This document shows positions 44,958 through 54,446 of a stretch of DNA of 64,000 bases, one piece after another. The stretch's first letter is position 1, and the number at the start of each line of letters is the position of its first letter. The notes under the pieces are model-generated. The model did no database searches. It was not told the DNA's origin and was given only the letters and a program-made list of their open reading frames with translations. The stretch comes from Gilvimarinus xylanilyticus (GTDB taxonomy: Bacteria > Pseudomonadota > Gammaproteobacteria > Pseudomonadales > Cellvibrionaceae), in the NCBI RefSeq assembly GCF_024195295.1, contig NZ_JAMFTH010000001.1, positions 1,426,001 to 1,490,000 on the forward strand. The letters run 5' to 3'. The position numbers and the translations under genes are program-made.

Positions 44958-45911
44958 CTACAACCAGTCTTTACGCTTGAAATACCAAAGTGGTGCAATG
45001 GCCGAGGCCATCATAATGGCGATACCCGTCAAATAACCCCACTTCCACTCCAGCCCGGGGATAAAATCAAAGTTCATCCCGTAAAAACTGGCCACGACGG
45101 TGGGGGGCAGAAAAATTACCGCGGCAATGGAGAAGGTTTTGATAATCTGGTTTTGCTCGATATTGATAAAGCCCTGAGTCGAATCCATCAAGAAGTTAAT
45201 TTTGTCGAACAAAAACGCGGTATGTGACATCAGGGTATCCACGTCGCGCTTAATCTCGCGGGCAGTTTCCTGCAGCTCAAAATGCTCGCGCAGGTGACGC
45301 TGCAAAAAAGAGATAGAACGCTGGGTATCCATCAGGCAAAGGCGGATTTTGCCGTTGCTGTCCTCAAGCTTCGCCAAACGGTCGATAGCATCTTCCAGGT
45401 CGGCATCGTCATCTTCCAGCACGGTATGACTGACATCTTCGAGCTTGCGGTGAATATCTTCCAGCACGTCTGCCAAGTTCTCGACCTTTTGCTCGAACAT
45501 GGTAATCAGCAAATCCTGCGGCGAGTGCGCCTGCACCTGCCCTCTCCGGGCGCGCATCCGCAGAAGACGAAAATCGGCCAGCTCGCCGTCGCGCAGGGTA
45601 ATCAGGCGCTTGTCCTGCAAAATAAAGGCGACCGTGGTCGTACTGTGGCGCCCTTCGGTGGGCGCTAAAAACAGCGAGTGGACGTGAATACCCGCTGAAT
45701 CCAGAAAGTACCGGGCCGAGAACTCAATTTCTTCCACATCGTCTGACTCGGGCAGCTCGGCGCGCACGAAGGTATTGAGCTGTTCACGCTCTTCATCCGT
45801 GGGCTCGTGAGCATCAATCCAGACCGCTTGATTCATCGCCTCGCGGATCACTTCCGGATCCGGGCCCTGCTCTCGCAGCTTCGCGCCCTGAATTTCAAAC
45901 ATTCTTAGCAT
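44958..45911 (-). CDS. corA: Magnesium/cobalt transporter CorA
   Basis: 317 residues. Long cytoplasmic N-terminal domain with a helical stalk, then two C-terminal transmembrane helices (about residues 252-272 and 290-310) with the GMN selectivity motif in FYGMNFDFIPG. Homopentameric channel in known members. First of a possible two-gene unit with the SDR gene. Confidence 0.93.
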   Translation of the reverse strand: MLRMFEIQGAKLREQGPDPEVIREAMNQAVWIDAHEPTDEEREQLNTFVRAELPESDDVEEIEFSARYFLDSAGIHVHSLFLAPTEGRHSTTTVAFILQDKRLITLRDGELADFRLLRMRARRGQVQAHSPQDLLITMFEQKVENLADVLEDIHRKLEDVSHTVLEDDDADLEDAIDRLAKLEDSNGKIRLCLMDTQRSISFLQRHLREHFELQETAREIKRDVDTLMSHTAFLFDKINFLMDSTQGFINIEQNQIIKTFSIAAVIFLPPTVVASFYGMNFDFIPGLEWKWGYLTGIAIMMASAIAPLWYFKRKDWL

Positions 45912-45982
45912 GCTTCACACTCCCTAAGCCTGTTAACACCAAACCAGCTATCTCGTTACAAAAGTGTACCCTGTTATACGTT

Positions 45983-46927
45983 TTATTTCTTACGTTTGGA
46001 TGGATAAGGGGAAGGTTCTCCCTCTGGGCGAGTCTTAAAGCGCCGGTGAACCCATAAGTATTGCGTGGGGTGGCGACGCACTACCGCTTCAACAACGGCG
46101 TTGGCAGCGGCAGCATCGGCAACGTCGTCGCCCGAGGGGAAATTCTCTAACGGCTCTTTAATCTCAACGTGATAAACACCCTGCTCGTCCCGGTAATGCT
46201 CGAAGGGTACGACCGCAGCGCGGCCCATCTGCGCCATCCGGGCGGTGGCCGTTACCGTGGCCGCCTCAATTCCCATAAAAGGCGCAAATACGGTATTCTG
46301 CACACCGTAATCTTGATCTGGCGCATACCAGATGCGATGGCCTTTGCGCAGATTTTTAACCAGTTGGCGCACATCCTCGCGGGGAATCGTGGTGCCGGAG
46401 TAGCGCTCGCGCGCGCTGGCCATGGCTGCTGCCAAAAGCGGATTGCGATCCACCCGGTAAATCATATCGCACTCAATATTAAGCCCCATAATGCGACCGG
46501 CCATATCCAAAGTCGTGTAGTGCCCCCCTAACAGCAGCACGCCGCGCCCCTCGTTCTGTAAGCGGTGCAGTATCTCCATGCCTTTTAACGTGTAACGCCC
46601 TTCGATGGCGCGATCCGGTCCCCACAAAGCAATCGCGGTTTCAATAAAGCTGAGTCCCACATCGCGCAGAATGTCGCGCACCCGCGCATCGCGCTCGACC
46701 TCGTCCAACTCAGGAAAACAAAGTGCCACATTAGTGCGAGCAATCTCGCGGCGCGAATCGGCAAAGCGATAAAACAATCGCCCCAGCAAAACACCCAAGC
46801 GATGAGACAACGCCCAAGGCAAATGCGCCACCAGCCAACACACTCCCAGAATCATCCAGGTGGGCCAAAAGCGGGGGTGGCCATAGCCTTTTAAGCTGGT
46901 GCGCGCGTCTTTTTTTGCCTGTGTCAT
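45983..46927 (-). CDS. Lipid A acyltransferase (LpxL/LpxM family)
   Basis: 314 residues, inner membrane. N-terminal hydrophobic helix (WMILGVCWLVAHLPW), catalytic HX4D motif in LGGHYTTLDMAGRI, and the AKYP-like DQDYGVQ...FAPFMGIEAATVTATARMAQ block. Transfers an acyl chain from ACP to Kdo2-lipid A. LpxL rather than LpxM is likely, but motifs alone do not decide. ATG 46927 has an AGGA site close by; the longer in-frame start at 47035 is unsupported. Confidence 0.88.
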   Translation of the reverse strand: MTQAKKDARTSLKGYGHPRFWPTWMILGVCWLVAHLPWALSHRLGVLLGRLFYRFADSRREIARTNVALCFPELDEVERDARVRDILRDVGLSFIETAIALWGPDRAIEGRYTLKGMEILHRLQNEGRGVLLLGGHYTTLDMAGRIMGLNIECDMIYRVDRNPLLAAAMASARERYSGTTIPREDVRQLVKNLRKGHRIWYAPDQDYGVQNTVFAPFMGIEAATVTATARMAQMGRAAVVPFEHYRDEQGVYHVEIKEPLENFPSGDDVADAAAANAVVEAVVRRHPTQYLWVHRRFKTRPEGEPSPYPSKRKK

Positions 46928-47049
46928 AGGTCCTACCGTTAAACCATCAAACCGGATTTTGCCCGGCATACTCATCAGTGGCGAGATTATAACAGGCGCG
47001 TGAATCTGGTAGAGTAAAAGCCACAAGATAATCACAACCGAGGCTCACC

Positions 47050-47394
47050 TTGACCCAAGAACCCGACAGCCGACTCACCCAGCTGAGCGAACGACTGGAT
47101 AAAAATCACGCCCAAATTACCCGTCAACTGGACGAGCTTTATCAGCTAAGAGAGCAAGCAGTGGGTGAGCAATGGCGTAAATACGAAGAGCAAATCCGCC
47201 ACCTAAAAGAACAGGAAATTCGGCTACTAAAATCGAAAAACGCTGCCTGGATGGCTCACTGGCTGCGAACCGATGGCGAAGTAGAGATTACCGAACGGCC
47301 ACACCGCAAACTGGGGCTGGCGATCATAGGCATTAGCGTGATCGCACTAATCGCACTGGGCGTCTATGCGTGGAAAATTAACAGCGGGGGATGA
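47050..47394 (+). CDS. Coiled-coil tail-anchored hypothetical protein (114 aa)
   Basis: Not recognised. A long helical region (residues 8-62, RLTQLSERLDKNHAQITRQLDELYQLREQ...EEQIRHLKEQEIRLLKSK) predicted as coiled coil, then a short linker and a C-terminal transmembrane helix (about residues 88-108). It starts at TTG 47050 with a GAGG site six bases upstream. Divergent from the lipid A acyltransferase gene. A membrane-tethered structural or regulatory role is possible, but no function is known to me. Confidence 0.65.
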   Translation: MTQEPDSRLTQLSERLDKNHAQITRQLDELYQLREQAVGEQWRKYEEQIRHLKEQEIRLLKSKNAAWMAHWLRTDGEVEITERPHRKLGLAIIGISVIALIALGVYAWKINSGG

Positions 47395-47395
47395 C

Positions 47396-47437
47396 AAGAA
47401 AAAGAAATGGGCAGCGCCCGGGACCGGGAGCTGCCCC
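47396..47437 (-). terminator. Rho-independent terminator of grxD
   Basis: On the minus strand GGGCAGC pairs with GCTGCCC (with further GC pairs inside), followed by a TTTCTTTTTC tail. It lies 15 bp after the grxD stop. Confidence 0.75.
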
Positions 47438-47451
47438 AACAGGAGCATGAA

Positions 47452-47781
47452 TCAATCAGAAGAATCGGCGGGAACAGCGGCCTCAATTAAGGTCTTGAGT
47501 TCGCCCTTCTCGTACATCTCGGTCACGATATCGCAACCTCCTACCAGCTCACCGTTTACCCATAACTGTGGGTAAGTCGGCCAATTGGCATACTGCTTTA
47601 AACCTTCGCGAATGTCCGGGTTCGACAAGACATCCACGTATGCAAATCTTTGTCCGCAAGACATCACCGCTTGTGATGTGCGCTGTGAAAACCCGCACTG
47701 AGGGGCATTTGGAGAGCCCTTCATATACAAAATAACCGGATTTTCAGATAACTGCTGCTTGATGGTTTCCATCACGTCCAT
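47452..47781 (-). CDS. grxD: Monothiol glutaredoxin GrxD
   Basis: 109 residues. CGFS active site in GSPNAPQCGFSQRTSQ and the GSH-binding TYPQLWVNGELVGGCDIV block. Class II glutaredoxins carry [2Fe-2S] clusters, often with BolA. ATG 47781 gives the family length; the in-frame extension to 47991 adds 70 unrelated residues and overlaps the promoter region. ATG 47772 (three codons later) is also possible. Confidence 0.93.
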   Translation of the reverse strand: MDVMETIKQQLSENPVILYMKGSPNAPQCGFSQRTSQAVMSCGQRFAYVDVLSNPDIREGLKQYANWPTYPQLWVNGELVGGCDIVTEMYEKGELKTLIEAAVPADSSD

Positions 47782-48113
47782 AGACAATGCTAACCTCTGT
47801 GGCTTTGGACAACCCTGGGTAACTACCCAAAAGGTTGGGTGAATCGACGAATATTGACCCGAATAACCCAGTGGCTTACTCAGGTATTCTATTCTACCGC
47901 ATAGCGCCACCCGCTCCAAATACGCATCGCCAACGTCCCTGCTACCGCAACAACCATTACAACGTGCAAACGCTGCAATGTCTTTTGCCATGATACCCTA
48001 TTCCCACGACAATTGGGACTGCTAATCCCACGTAATTTGCCACTTTCTGGCAAAAATTGCGCTTTTTTACCCGCTTAAATGCGATCTTTTGGTGCGAGCC
48101 CCAAATGACAGCG
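47782..48113. other. 332-bp intergenic region between grxD and the TonB receptor gene
   Basis: No supportable gene. On the minus strand a TAGAAT -10-like sequence and several short inverted repeats (for example the GGGTAACTACCC hairpin near 47817-47828) lie upstream of grxD. A stem AATTTGCCA/TGGCAAAAATT near 48037-48060 follows the receptor gene end and may be its terminator. Nothing else recognised. Confidence 0.5.
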
Positions 48114-50147
48114 TTACCACGCGTATTCGAGGCTAGCGCCGACATTGAACTGGCGTCCCGGTGCGGGCTCAAGGGTGCGGCCGCGACTTTGGTTCACAAT
48201 CACTGCCCCTACATACTTTTTGTCGAACAGGTTATCGACTTTGGCCCAGAGCGATAACAGACTTCCCGCCCAATCGTGCTGCGACTCTACCGCCAGATCC
48301 CACACCAGCGAGGCGGGAGCCCATTCGATGTTTTCATCGCCGGTAGCGACTTCACTGCGATACTGCGCCGCGAGATCGACGCTAAGTGCCGCTCCCAGTG
48401 GGGCCCAGTCGAGCTGTGAGTAAAAGTTCTCATCCGCCACCCCGGGCAGCGAGTTACCTTTGTAGGGGCCTGCCGCGTATTCCGCTTCAAGCCAGGTGCC
48501 GCCCCAGCGCCAACTCAAATCAGAGCCGAGAACCCAGTCGAGGCTCCACTCCAACCCGCGACGCTCGGTCCTGGCGCCATTGCGATAGGTGGTGCGCCCG
48601 CCGTCGGAGGTATCAACGACCAATTCCTTATCGCTGTCCACCCCAAACACCGCCACACTTGCCTGCAGAACCCCAGTCTCACGCCGCCAGCCAACTTCAA
48701 GCTGCCGATTACGCGCCGGTTCCAACTCGCCGTTTAACCCTGTGCCTTCGTTGCGGTAGGCCATTTCGGTCAGGGTGGGGGTTTCAAAGCCCTCGCCCAC
48801 ACTGGCAAATAAGCGCGACTCGGCAATGCCATAGCTGGCGCCCAAACCAAATGAGGGCTCGCGATAGCGCAGCTCACCGGAATCGTCGGGGTTGCTGCCC
48901 TGAATAAAATAATCGGTCACCGCAAAACGGATATCATTGTGGCGCACCCCCGCCTGCAGCCGCCAGGGGCCTTCGGGGGACCAATTTAGGGAGGTATAAA
49001 GATCGCGATTGGTCACTTCACCCAACTCATTGCGCTTTAACTCGCCCTGAGTGCCCATATCGTTCACAAAGCCTTTGCGGCGGTCGCGCATTTGCCCGAA
49101 CTCGGCGCCCACAGCCCATTCCCAATCGCCCCAGCGTTTGCCCAACCGAGCATTGCTGCCCCAGAAGTCGCGCTGCAAATCAATCACAGCGCCATTGGCA
49201 TTTTCGCCGTCGCCAGGAAAACTGAGGAATTGTTTAATATCCCGCTCGCCCGTCCATCCGGCCCACTGCCACTGCCCCCAGTCGGTATCCTGGCGCAGAG
49301 ACAAAGAAGCCTGGCGGTGCTCGATGGACTTGCGCGGATCAAACAGCCGTGCCACCGGATGAACTTGCGTGGCATCCTCCTGCCACTGTTCGTAGGTGAG
49401 CCCCTGCGGGTCTAACGTCTCCGGGTCGCGACTGATATCCACACGCGCCACTGCCTCTATTCCGCCCGTGCTCTGATAAAACCACTGGCCGGTAAACTGA
49501 TTGCGCTCGGCACTGGAATGATCGCGAAAGCCATCGGTGGAAAATTGACTGGCCTGAACCCGCGCTGCGGCCTGCTCCCCGACCCATTCGCCACGCAGAC
49601 GGTAGCGCCGCTGCCGAGCATCGCCCGCCGCCGTCAGCACCGAAATAGAATTTTCTCGGGGCTTTGCCGTATTGAACAAAATGGTGCCTCCGGCGGCATT
49701 GCCATACAAAGTGGCCAGGGGCCCACGCATCACCTCGACCCGATCGAAAGTGTCCAGGGCAAAGCTGGATGTCTGACTCTGACCGTCGGGCATAGTGAGA
49801 GGGATAGCATCCACCCGCATATTAATTCCACGCACCCCAAAGGCCGAACGGGCGCCAAAGCCGCGCAAACTGATGCGAGTATCCTGCGCAAAATTAGAAC
49901 GACTATCGGCCTGCACCCCGGGCAAACCGGCCAGCAGCTCCGCGCTGTCAAAGCGAAACCCGGGCAGCTGCCGCTCGGTGCCGACACTGTCCACCGTAGC
50001 GGCGCTACTTAGCCAGGACTCTTCGACCCGATTGGCGGTAACGATTACCGTCTCTTCTATTGACTCAGAGGACTCGGAAATCGCTTCGGCGGAGGCCATT
50101 GTCAGTGCTACCGCGCCGAGCGCCAAGGCCGGCAAATGGCTTAACAT
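48114..50147 (-). CDS. TonB-dependent outer-membrane receptor
   Basis: 677 residues. Signal peptide (about residues 1-22), TonB-box-like ETVIVTAN, plug domain with LLAGLPGVQADSRSNFAQDTRISLRGFGARSAFGVRGI and VEVMRGPLATLYGNAAGGTI, then a 22-strand barrel ending in an aromatic residue (YAW). It resembles siderophore/vitamin receptors of the FepA/PupA/FecA-like branch without a signalling extension. No ABC transporter or regulator is next to it, so the substrate is not predicted. Fur regulation is plausible but not shown. Confidence 0.92.
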   Translation of the reverse strand: MLSHLPALALGAVALTMASAEAISESSESIEETVIVTANRVEESWLSSAATVDSVGTERQLPGFRFDSAELLAGLPGVQADSRSNFAQDTRISLRGFGARSAFGVRGINMRVDAIPLTMPDGQSQTSSFALDTFDRVEVMRGPLATLYGNAAGGTILFNTAKPRENSISVLTAAGDARQRRYRLRGEWVGEQAAARVQASQFSTDGFRDHSSAERNQFTGQWFYQSTGGIEAVARVDISRDPETLDPQGLTYEQWQEDATQVHPVARLFDPRKSIEHRQASLSLRQDTDWGQWQWAGWTGERDIKQFLSFPGDGENANGAVIDLQRDFWGSNARLGKRWGDWEWAVGAEFGQMRDRRKGFVNDMGTQGELKRNELGEVTNRDLYTSLNWSPEGPWRLQAGVRHNDIRFAVTDYFIQGSNPDDSGELRYREPSFGLGASYGIAESRLFASVGEGFETPTLTEMAYRNEGTGLNGELEPARNRQLEVGWRRETGVLQASVAVFGVDSDKELVVDTSDGGRTTYRNGARTERRGLEWSLDWVLGSDLSWRWGGTWLEAEYAAGPYKGNSLPGVADENFYSQLDWAPLGAALSVDLAAQYRSEVATGDENIEWAPASLVWDLAVESQHDWAGSLLSLWAKVDNLFDKKYVGAVIVNQSRGRTLEPAPGRQFNVGASLEYAW

Positions 50148-50166
50148 AAAAACACCTTAAAACTGA

Positions 50167-52623
50167 TTACTGCGACAAACGCCGCTTGGTTAGCCCCGTG
50201 GCCACGTGGGTAAGGGGGTCCTCGGGCCAGGGGTGTTTAACATAGCGACCGCGCATCTCGCGTCTCACCTGGGGGTAAACCTCGGCCCAAAAATAGGCAA
50301 GGTCACGGGTCACGGCGAGGGGCTGGCCCGCCGGCGACAGCAACTCGATGGTTAGAGGCACCGAAGACAATGGCAGGCCAAACTCTCGGGCGCCAAAAAA
50401 CTCCTGCAACTTAGCGCGAATCACAGGCTCAGGCGACTCAAGCCGGGCAAGAAACTCTTGTGCACTTAACCCCGCGGTATAATCCACCCGCAAACCCCGA
50501 CCGCTGGGCAGCGTCAACTGAGCGGGCAACAACCGATCCAATTCGGCGCAGACTTCGTACCCGAGATAAAAGCCCAGTGCGTCAGAAAACGGCAACGCGT
50601 CAATATCCGTATCGCCATCGACAAAGCCGCCCAGCCACTGGGCCAGCCTATCGCTTAACGCGGACAATTCGAGCGCAGGCACGGCGACCCCACCGGCGCG
50701 GCCTGCCAAACGCGCACGGGCCAGCAGCTGTAGCGCATCGGTAGACCAGGTTAGATTCGCCAGCCCCCGCTCGCGCACATAACGCAGGACTGCCTCCGGC
50801 GCCTCGCTGGCCGCCAAGGTGCGGCGCTGCTCGTCCACCACCTGACCGCCCATGCGATAGCGCGTTACCTCGACCCAGCGACGTCGATTGCCACTGCCCA
50901 CAGGCTCTGTCGCCGTTTCTACCTCGGCCAACTCGTGCAACCGGCGCTCTGATAAAGCCACCTCAAGCCCCACTCCCTCCAGCGCGGGACCTCTAGCCGC
51001 CAGGTGCAATACCAACGCCCACTGCGAGCGGCAGGCCATGGCGACTGACACCCCGGTATTTAATCGGTATTGGCCTTCGCCGGTGGCGCGCCCAATGCGA
51101 TCGGCAAACACCTGGGCCAGGCGTTCTGTCAGCGCTGGCGAGAGCTCGCTCGGTTGGCTGCCGGGTTTTACCGAACAGTTCAGCACTTTTTGCCAGCGCG
51201 ACAACAACTGACGCCAGCGCCTGTCGCGCGTGGCGAGATCGCAGCCGGTATTGATCCAGCCTGCCAAATCACCCGAGGGCTCAAGATCAAAGTGTAGGGC
51301 TAACGCCAGAGTCAAAAGCCAGGAGTCGTCATTCAAATAATCGCGACTGTGCAACAACAAGGCGGCAATTCTGGGGTGAGTTCCCAGAGCGCTGACCTGT
51401 CGCCCCAAGGAGGTAATGCCACCTTGCTGATCCAGCAGCTGCCAGCGCTGCAACTGCGCCTTAGCGTGCGCCAAGGCCAACGCCCCAGGCGCCTCCAGCC
51501 AGGGCAGCTGGTCGGCGGGGGTTCCCCAGTGAGCCAGGCGCAACGCCAGAGGCAGGTAATCAGTGCGGCGAATTTCCGGCAGAGTTTGCGGCGCCAGAGG
51601 TTCAGATTCCGCCCATAAGCGCACACAGTTACCCGCCTGCACCCGCCCCGCGCGGCCGCGACGCTGCTCGGCACTGGCGGCCGAGATTCGCCGGGTTTTT
51701 AAGCGGGTGACGCCGGTGCGCTGCTCGTAGTCGGGTTCGCGCGCCAAGCCAGCGTCTAAAACCAAGGTAACATCGGCAATGGTAAGTGAGGTTTCGGCAA
51801 TATTCGTGGCCAGTATCACGCGGGGTCCGGTCGCCGGGTCCACGGCCGCCAGCTGTTCGGCGCGCTCGACCCGGCTGTGTAAAGCCAGCACGGTGGTTTG
51901 CGGCCAGGCCTGCTGCAACGCTTGGCGGCAGCGCTCAATCTCTCGCCAGCCGGGCAAAAACACCAACACCGTCTGGGTATGCCAATCGGCCATCCCCTCC
52001 AGCGCCCGCACTAAGTGATCTCTCAAAGGCTCGGGGCGGCCGTTAACCATTTTGCCCGCGCAATAGACCAGCGCCACGTCGTAACAGCGGCCGGGGCTAT
52101 AAAGTGAGGCCTCGACCTGCTGGCGCAGCGCCGAGTCCGGGGTCGCCGACATCAGCACCAGCTTTAAATCATCGCGTAAAATCGCGCTCTCTTGCGCAAG
52201 CGCCCAGGCGGTATCCTGGTTAACCGAACGCTCGTGAATCTCATCGAGCATCACCACGGCCACTGACGACAATTCCGGATCGGCCAGCAAACGCTGTAAA
52301 AACACCCCTGGGGTCATGACCAGTAAGCGAGTGCTATCCGAGACCGCTCGATCAAAAGGAACCTGATACCCCACCTGCTCGCCCACAGCGCCCCCGGTTA
52401 GTTCGGCCAGGCGCCGCGCCAGAGCAATCGCGGGCAACACCCGTGGCTGAATCAGCCAAATTTGCCGGCCTCGCGGTGCCCATTGCATTGCCCATAAAGG
52501 GGCGAGCGTGGATTTACCCGCGCCTGGCTCCGCCTCGAGCAGCAGCGTCGAGACGCTCTCAAGAGACTGAATAAACTCATCGCGCAGCGGGGTTAAAGGT
52601 AACTGGGGTAACTGATCGGCCAT
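50167..52623 (-). CDS. hrpB: ATP-dependent helicase HrpB (DEAH family)
   Basis: 818 residues. Walker A EAEPGAGKSTLAPL, DEIH box (VVMLDEIHERSVNQD), SAT motif (LMSATPD), helicase C-domain QRRGRAGRVQ, HA2, and the C-terminal HrpB domain (ATGLTKR). RNA/DNA helicase of uncertain cell role. ATG 52623 lies 5 bp after the hyuB stop, indicating co-transcription. The extension to 52659 overlaps hyuB and is rejected. Confidence 0.93.
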   Translation of the reverse strand: MADQLPQLPLTPLRDEFIQSLESVSTLLLEAEPGAGKSTLAPLWAMQWAPRGRQIWLIQPRVLPAIALARRLAELTGGAVGEQVGYQVPFDRAVSDSTRLLVMTPGVFLQRLLADPELSSVAVVMLDEIHERSVNQDTAWALAQESAILRDDLKLVLMSATPDSALRQQVEASLYSPGRCYDVALVYCAGKMVNGRPEPLRDHLVRALEGMADWHTQTVLVFLPGWREIERCRQALQQAWPQTTVLALHSRVERAEQLAAVDPATGPRVILATNIAETSLTIADVTLVLDAGLAREPDYEQRTGVTRLKTRRISAASAEQRRGRAGRVQAGNCVRLWAESEPLAPQTLPEIRRTDYLPLALRLAHWGTPADQLPWLEAPGALALAHAKAQLQRWQLLDQQGGITSLGRQVSALGTHPRIAALLLHSRDYLNDDSWLLTLALALHFDLEPSGDLAGWINTGCDLATRDRRWRQLLSRWQKVLNCSVKPGSQPSELSPALTERLAQVFADRIGRATGEGQYRLNTGVSVAMACRSQWALVLHLAARGPALEGVGLEVALSERRLHELAEVETATEPVGSGNRRRWVEVTRYRMGGQVVDEQRRTLAASEAPEAVLRYVRERGLANLTWSTDALQLLARARLAGRAGGVAVPALELSALSDRLAQWLGGFVDGDTDIDALPFSDALGFYLGYEVCAELDRLLPAQLTLPSGRGLRVDYTAGLSAQEFLARLESPEPVIRAKLQEFFGAREFGLPLSSVPLTIELLSPAGQPLAVTRDLAYFWAEVYPQVRREMRGRYVKHPWPEDPLTHVATGLTKRRLSQ

Positions 52624-52628
52624 AAATA

Positions 52629-54194
52629 TTAAACGGTATCGCCCGTGGAGACTCCCCAACCACCACCGCCCGCCGTCGCGAGGGTCAGGGTATCGCCGGC
52701 ATTTACTTTAAGTGGCACCTTGGCCGGCAGAAGTTGCCCGTTGTGGCGATTTTCGCCGACCGCTCCGCAATCGCCTCCGCTGAGTCCCCAGGGGGCGCGT
52801 GTGCGCCTTTCGGTTAACAGCGTCACTGTGGCCGGGGCCAGAAATTGATACTCCCGCACCAGACCATCACCGCCAGGGTTCTGCCCCGCGCCGCCACTGC
52901 CACGGCGGCGCTGGTAGCGTGTAACCCGCAAGGGGTAGTGCTTTTCCAGACTTTCAATGGGTGTGTTCAAGGTGTTAGTCATATGGGTTTGCACCGCCGA
53001 CAAACCGCCGCCGGACTTACCCGCGCCCATGCCTCCGCCGTTGGTTTCGTAGTAATCCCAGCGTTCGCGTCCATGTTGGGCGGGGGCGCCCATGGCAATA
53101 TTGTTCATCGAGCCACTGCTGGCAGCGGGAATTACGTCGGGTAACGCCTGTGCCAAGGCCCCCAGTACCGTATCCACCATACGAGTAGATGTTTCCACAT
53201 TGCCCGCCGCCACCGCCGCCGGGCGCCGCGCATTAACCAAACTGCCCTCGGCCGCCCTTAACCGCACCGGGCGAAAGCTTCCGGCACAGGCCGGGGTTTG
53301 CGCGGGCATTAAGCATCGCAATACGTAGAACACCGCTGCCGCAGCCACCGACAACGGGCAGTTAATATTGCCGGACACCTGAGCGCTGGTGCCCTCAAAG
53401 TCGGCTTCCACCTGTCCGTCACTGACTGTCAGCGCGACGGCAATGGGAATATCGGTCTGACCCAGGCCGTCATCATCCATATAGTCCATATACCGATAGC
53501 GACCATCGGGTATTTGACGCAGGGCGCTGCGAGCCAGGCGCTCGGCGTAATCATTTAACTGGGCGAGCGCCTGGTTATAGGCCTGCACGCCCAACGCCTC
53601 TACCTGCTCGGCAAGACGCTTGGCCCCCAAACGGCTGGCGCTTATTTGCGCGGCAAAATCACCGCGCGCCTGAATACCCGCATTCGAGCTTTGATCCTCG
53701 CCACACAGAGCGCACATCACAGACTCCACGGGCTTGCCTTCGCGCACAATAAAAGTCGGCGCTATCACTACCCCCTCCTCCTCCAGCGTGCGAGAAATAG
53801 GCATGGAGCCGGGCGAGCTGGCGCCGATATTGGCGTGATGAGCACGATTGGCCGCAAAGCCGACCAGTTCTCCGGCACTCCATACGGGCGCGATTACGGT
53901 GACATCGGGCAAATGGGTGCCGCCTAAATAGGGGTCATTGACCACCAGCATATCGCCTTCGCACCATTCAACACCGGCGACAATCTGCCCCATGGCGTAG
54001 GCCATGCTGCCCAAATGGACGGGTATGTGCGCGGCCTGCGCCGCCAGCTGGCCAGCGGTATCAAAAAGGGCGCAGGAAAAATCCAGCCGGTCTTTGATGT
54101 TGGGCGAGAAGGCCGCGCCTTTTAATACCGCCCCCATCTCGTCGCAAATAGCCGTCATGCGACTGGCAAATACACTTAATTCAATCGCGTTCAT
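52629..54194 (-). CDS. Hydantoinase B/oxoprolinase family protein (HyuB), orphan
   Basis: 521 residues. N-terminal MNAIELSVFASRMTAICDEMGAVLKGAAFSPNIKDRLDFSCALFD and DMLVVNDPYLGGTHLPDVTVIAPV are typical of HyuB, the subunit that with HyuA makes an ATP-dependent (N-methyl)hydantoinase or 5-oxoprolinase. No HyuA subunit lies on either side: upstream is divergent argD, downstream is hrpB. Either HyuA is elsewhere, or this acts alone. It looks intact. The gene is directly followed by hrpB on the same strand. Confidence 0.9.
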   Translation of the reverse strand: MNAIELSVFASRMTAICDEMGAVLKGAAFSPNIKDRLDFSCALFDTAGQLAAQAAHIPVHLGSMAYAMGQIVAGVEWCEGDMLVVNDPYLGGTHLPDVTVIAPVWSAGELVGFAANRAHHANIGASSPGSMPISRTLEEEGVVIAPTFIVREGKPVESVMCALCGEDQSSNAGIQARGDFAAQISASRLGAKRLAEQVEALGVQAYNQALAQLNDYAERLARSALRQIPDGRYRYMDYMDDDGLGQTDIPIAVALTVSDGQVEADFEGTSAQVSGNINCPLSVAAAAVFYVLRCLMPAQTPACAGSFRPVRLRAAEGSLVNARRPAAVAAGNVETSTRMVDTVLGALAQALPDVIPAASSGSMNNIAMGAPAQHGRERWDYYETNGGGMGAGKSGGGLSAVQTHMTNTLNTPIESLEKHYPLRVTRYQRRRGSGGAGQNPGGDGLVREYQFLAPATVTLLTERRTRAPWGLSGGDCGAVGENRHNGQLLPAKVPLKVNAGDTLTLATAGGGGWGVSTGDTV

Positions 54195-54281
54195 TGCTCG
54201 GTCTCTCTGTGCGCCGCGTTTCTCAAACCAGGCATCTTATCACGCCCTCAAGTCTCACCGACGCCTTGCCACAGGGCCTAT

Positions 54282-54310
54282 TTGCCAAGTTGGGGGAATC
54301 CATATACTAT
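54282..54310 (+). promoter_or_regulatory. Probable promoter of argD-argF
   Basis: TTGCCA (54282-54287), 17-bp spacer, TACTAT (54305-54310), in the divergent gap with hyuB. It leaves a leader of about 130 bases before argD. No convincing ARG box was found. Confidence 0.45.
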
Positions 54311-54446
54311 CGCTTGTTTGGTTTTCCGCCCGCCCGCATTGCGTTTATTTTGCCGGCAACTGCGAGCGCCAAATTCCCTGAATAATTTAGCGGCCAGAGC
54401 CCTCACCACCCATGGGTTCGGGTCTTATTTTTGTTGGAGAAAGTCA

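Noticed and set aside
47782-47991. N-terminal extension of grxD with several cysteines
   Set aside because: Glutaredoxin length and conservation place the start at 47781; the extension contains a promoter-like sequence.
54360-54400. ARG box upstream of argD
   Set aside because: Only a half-site-like TGAATAATT was seen; not enough to call an ArgR operator.
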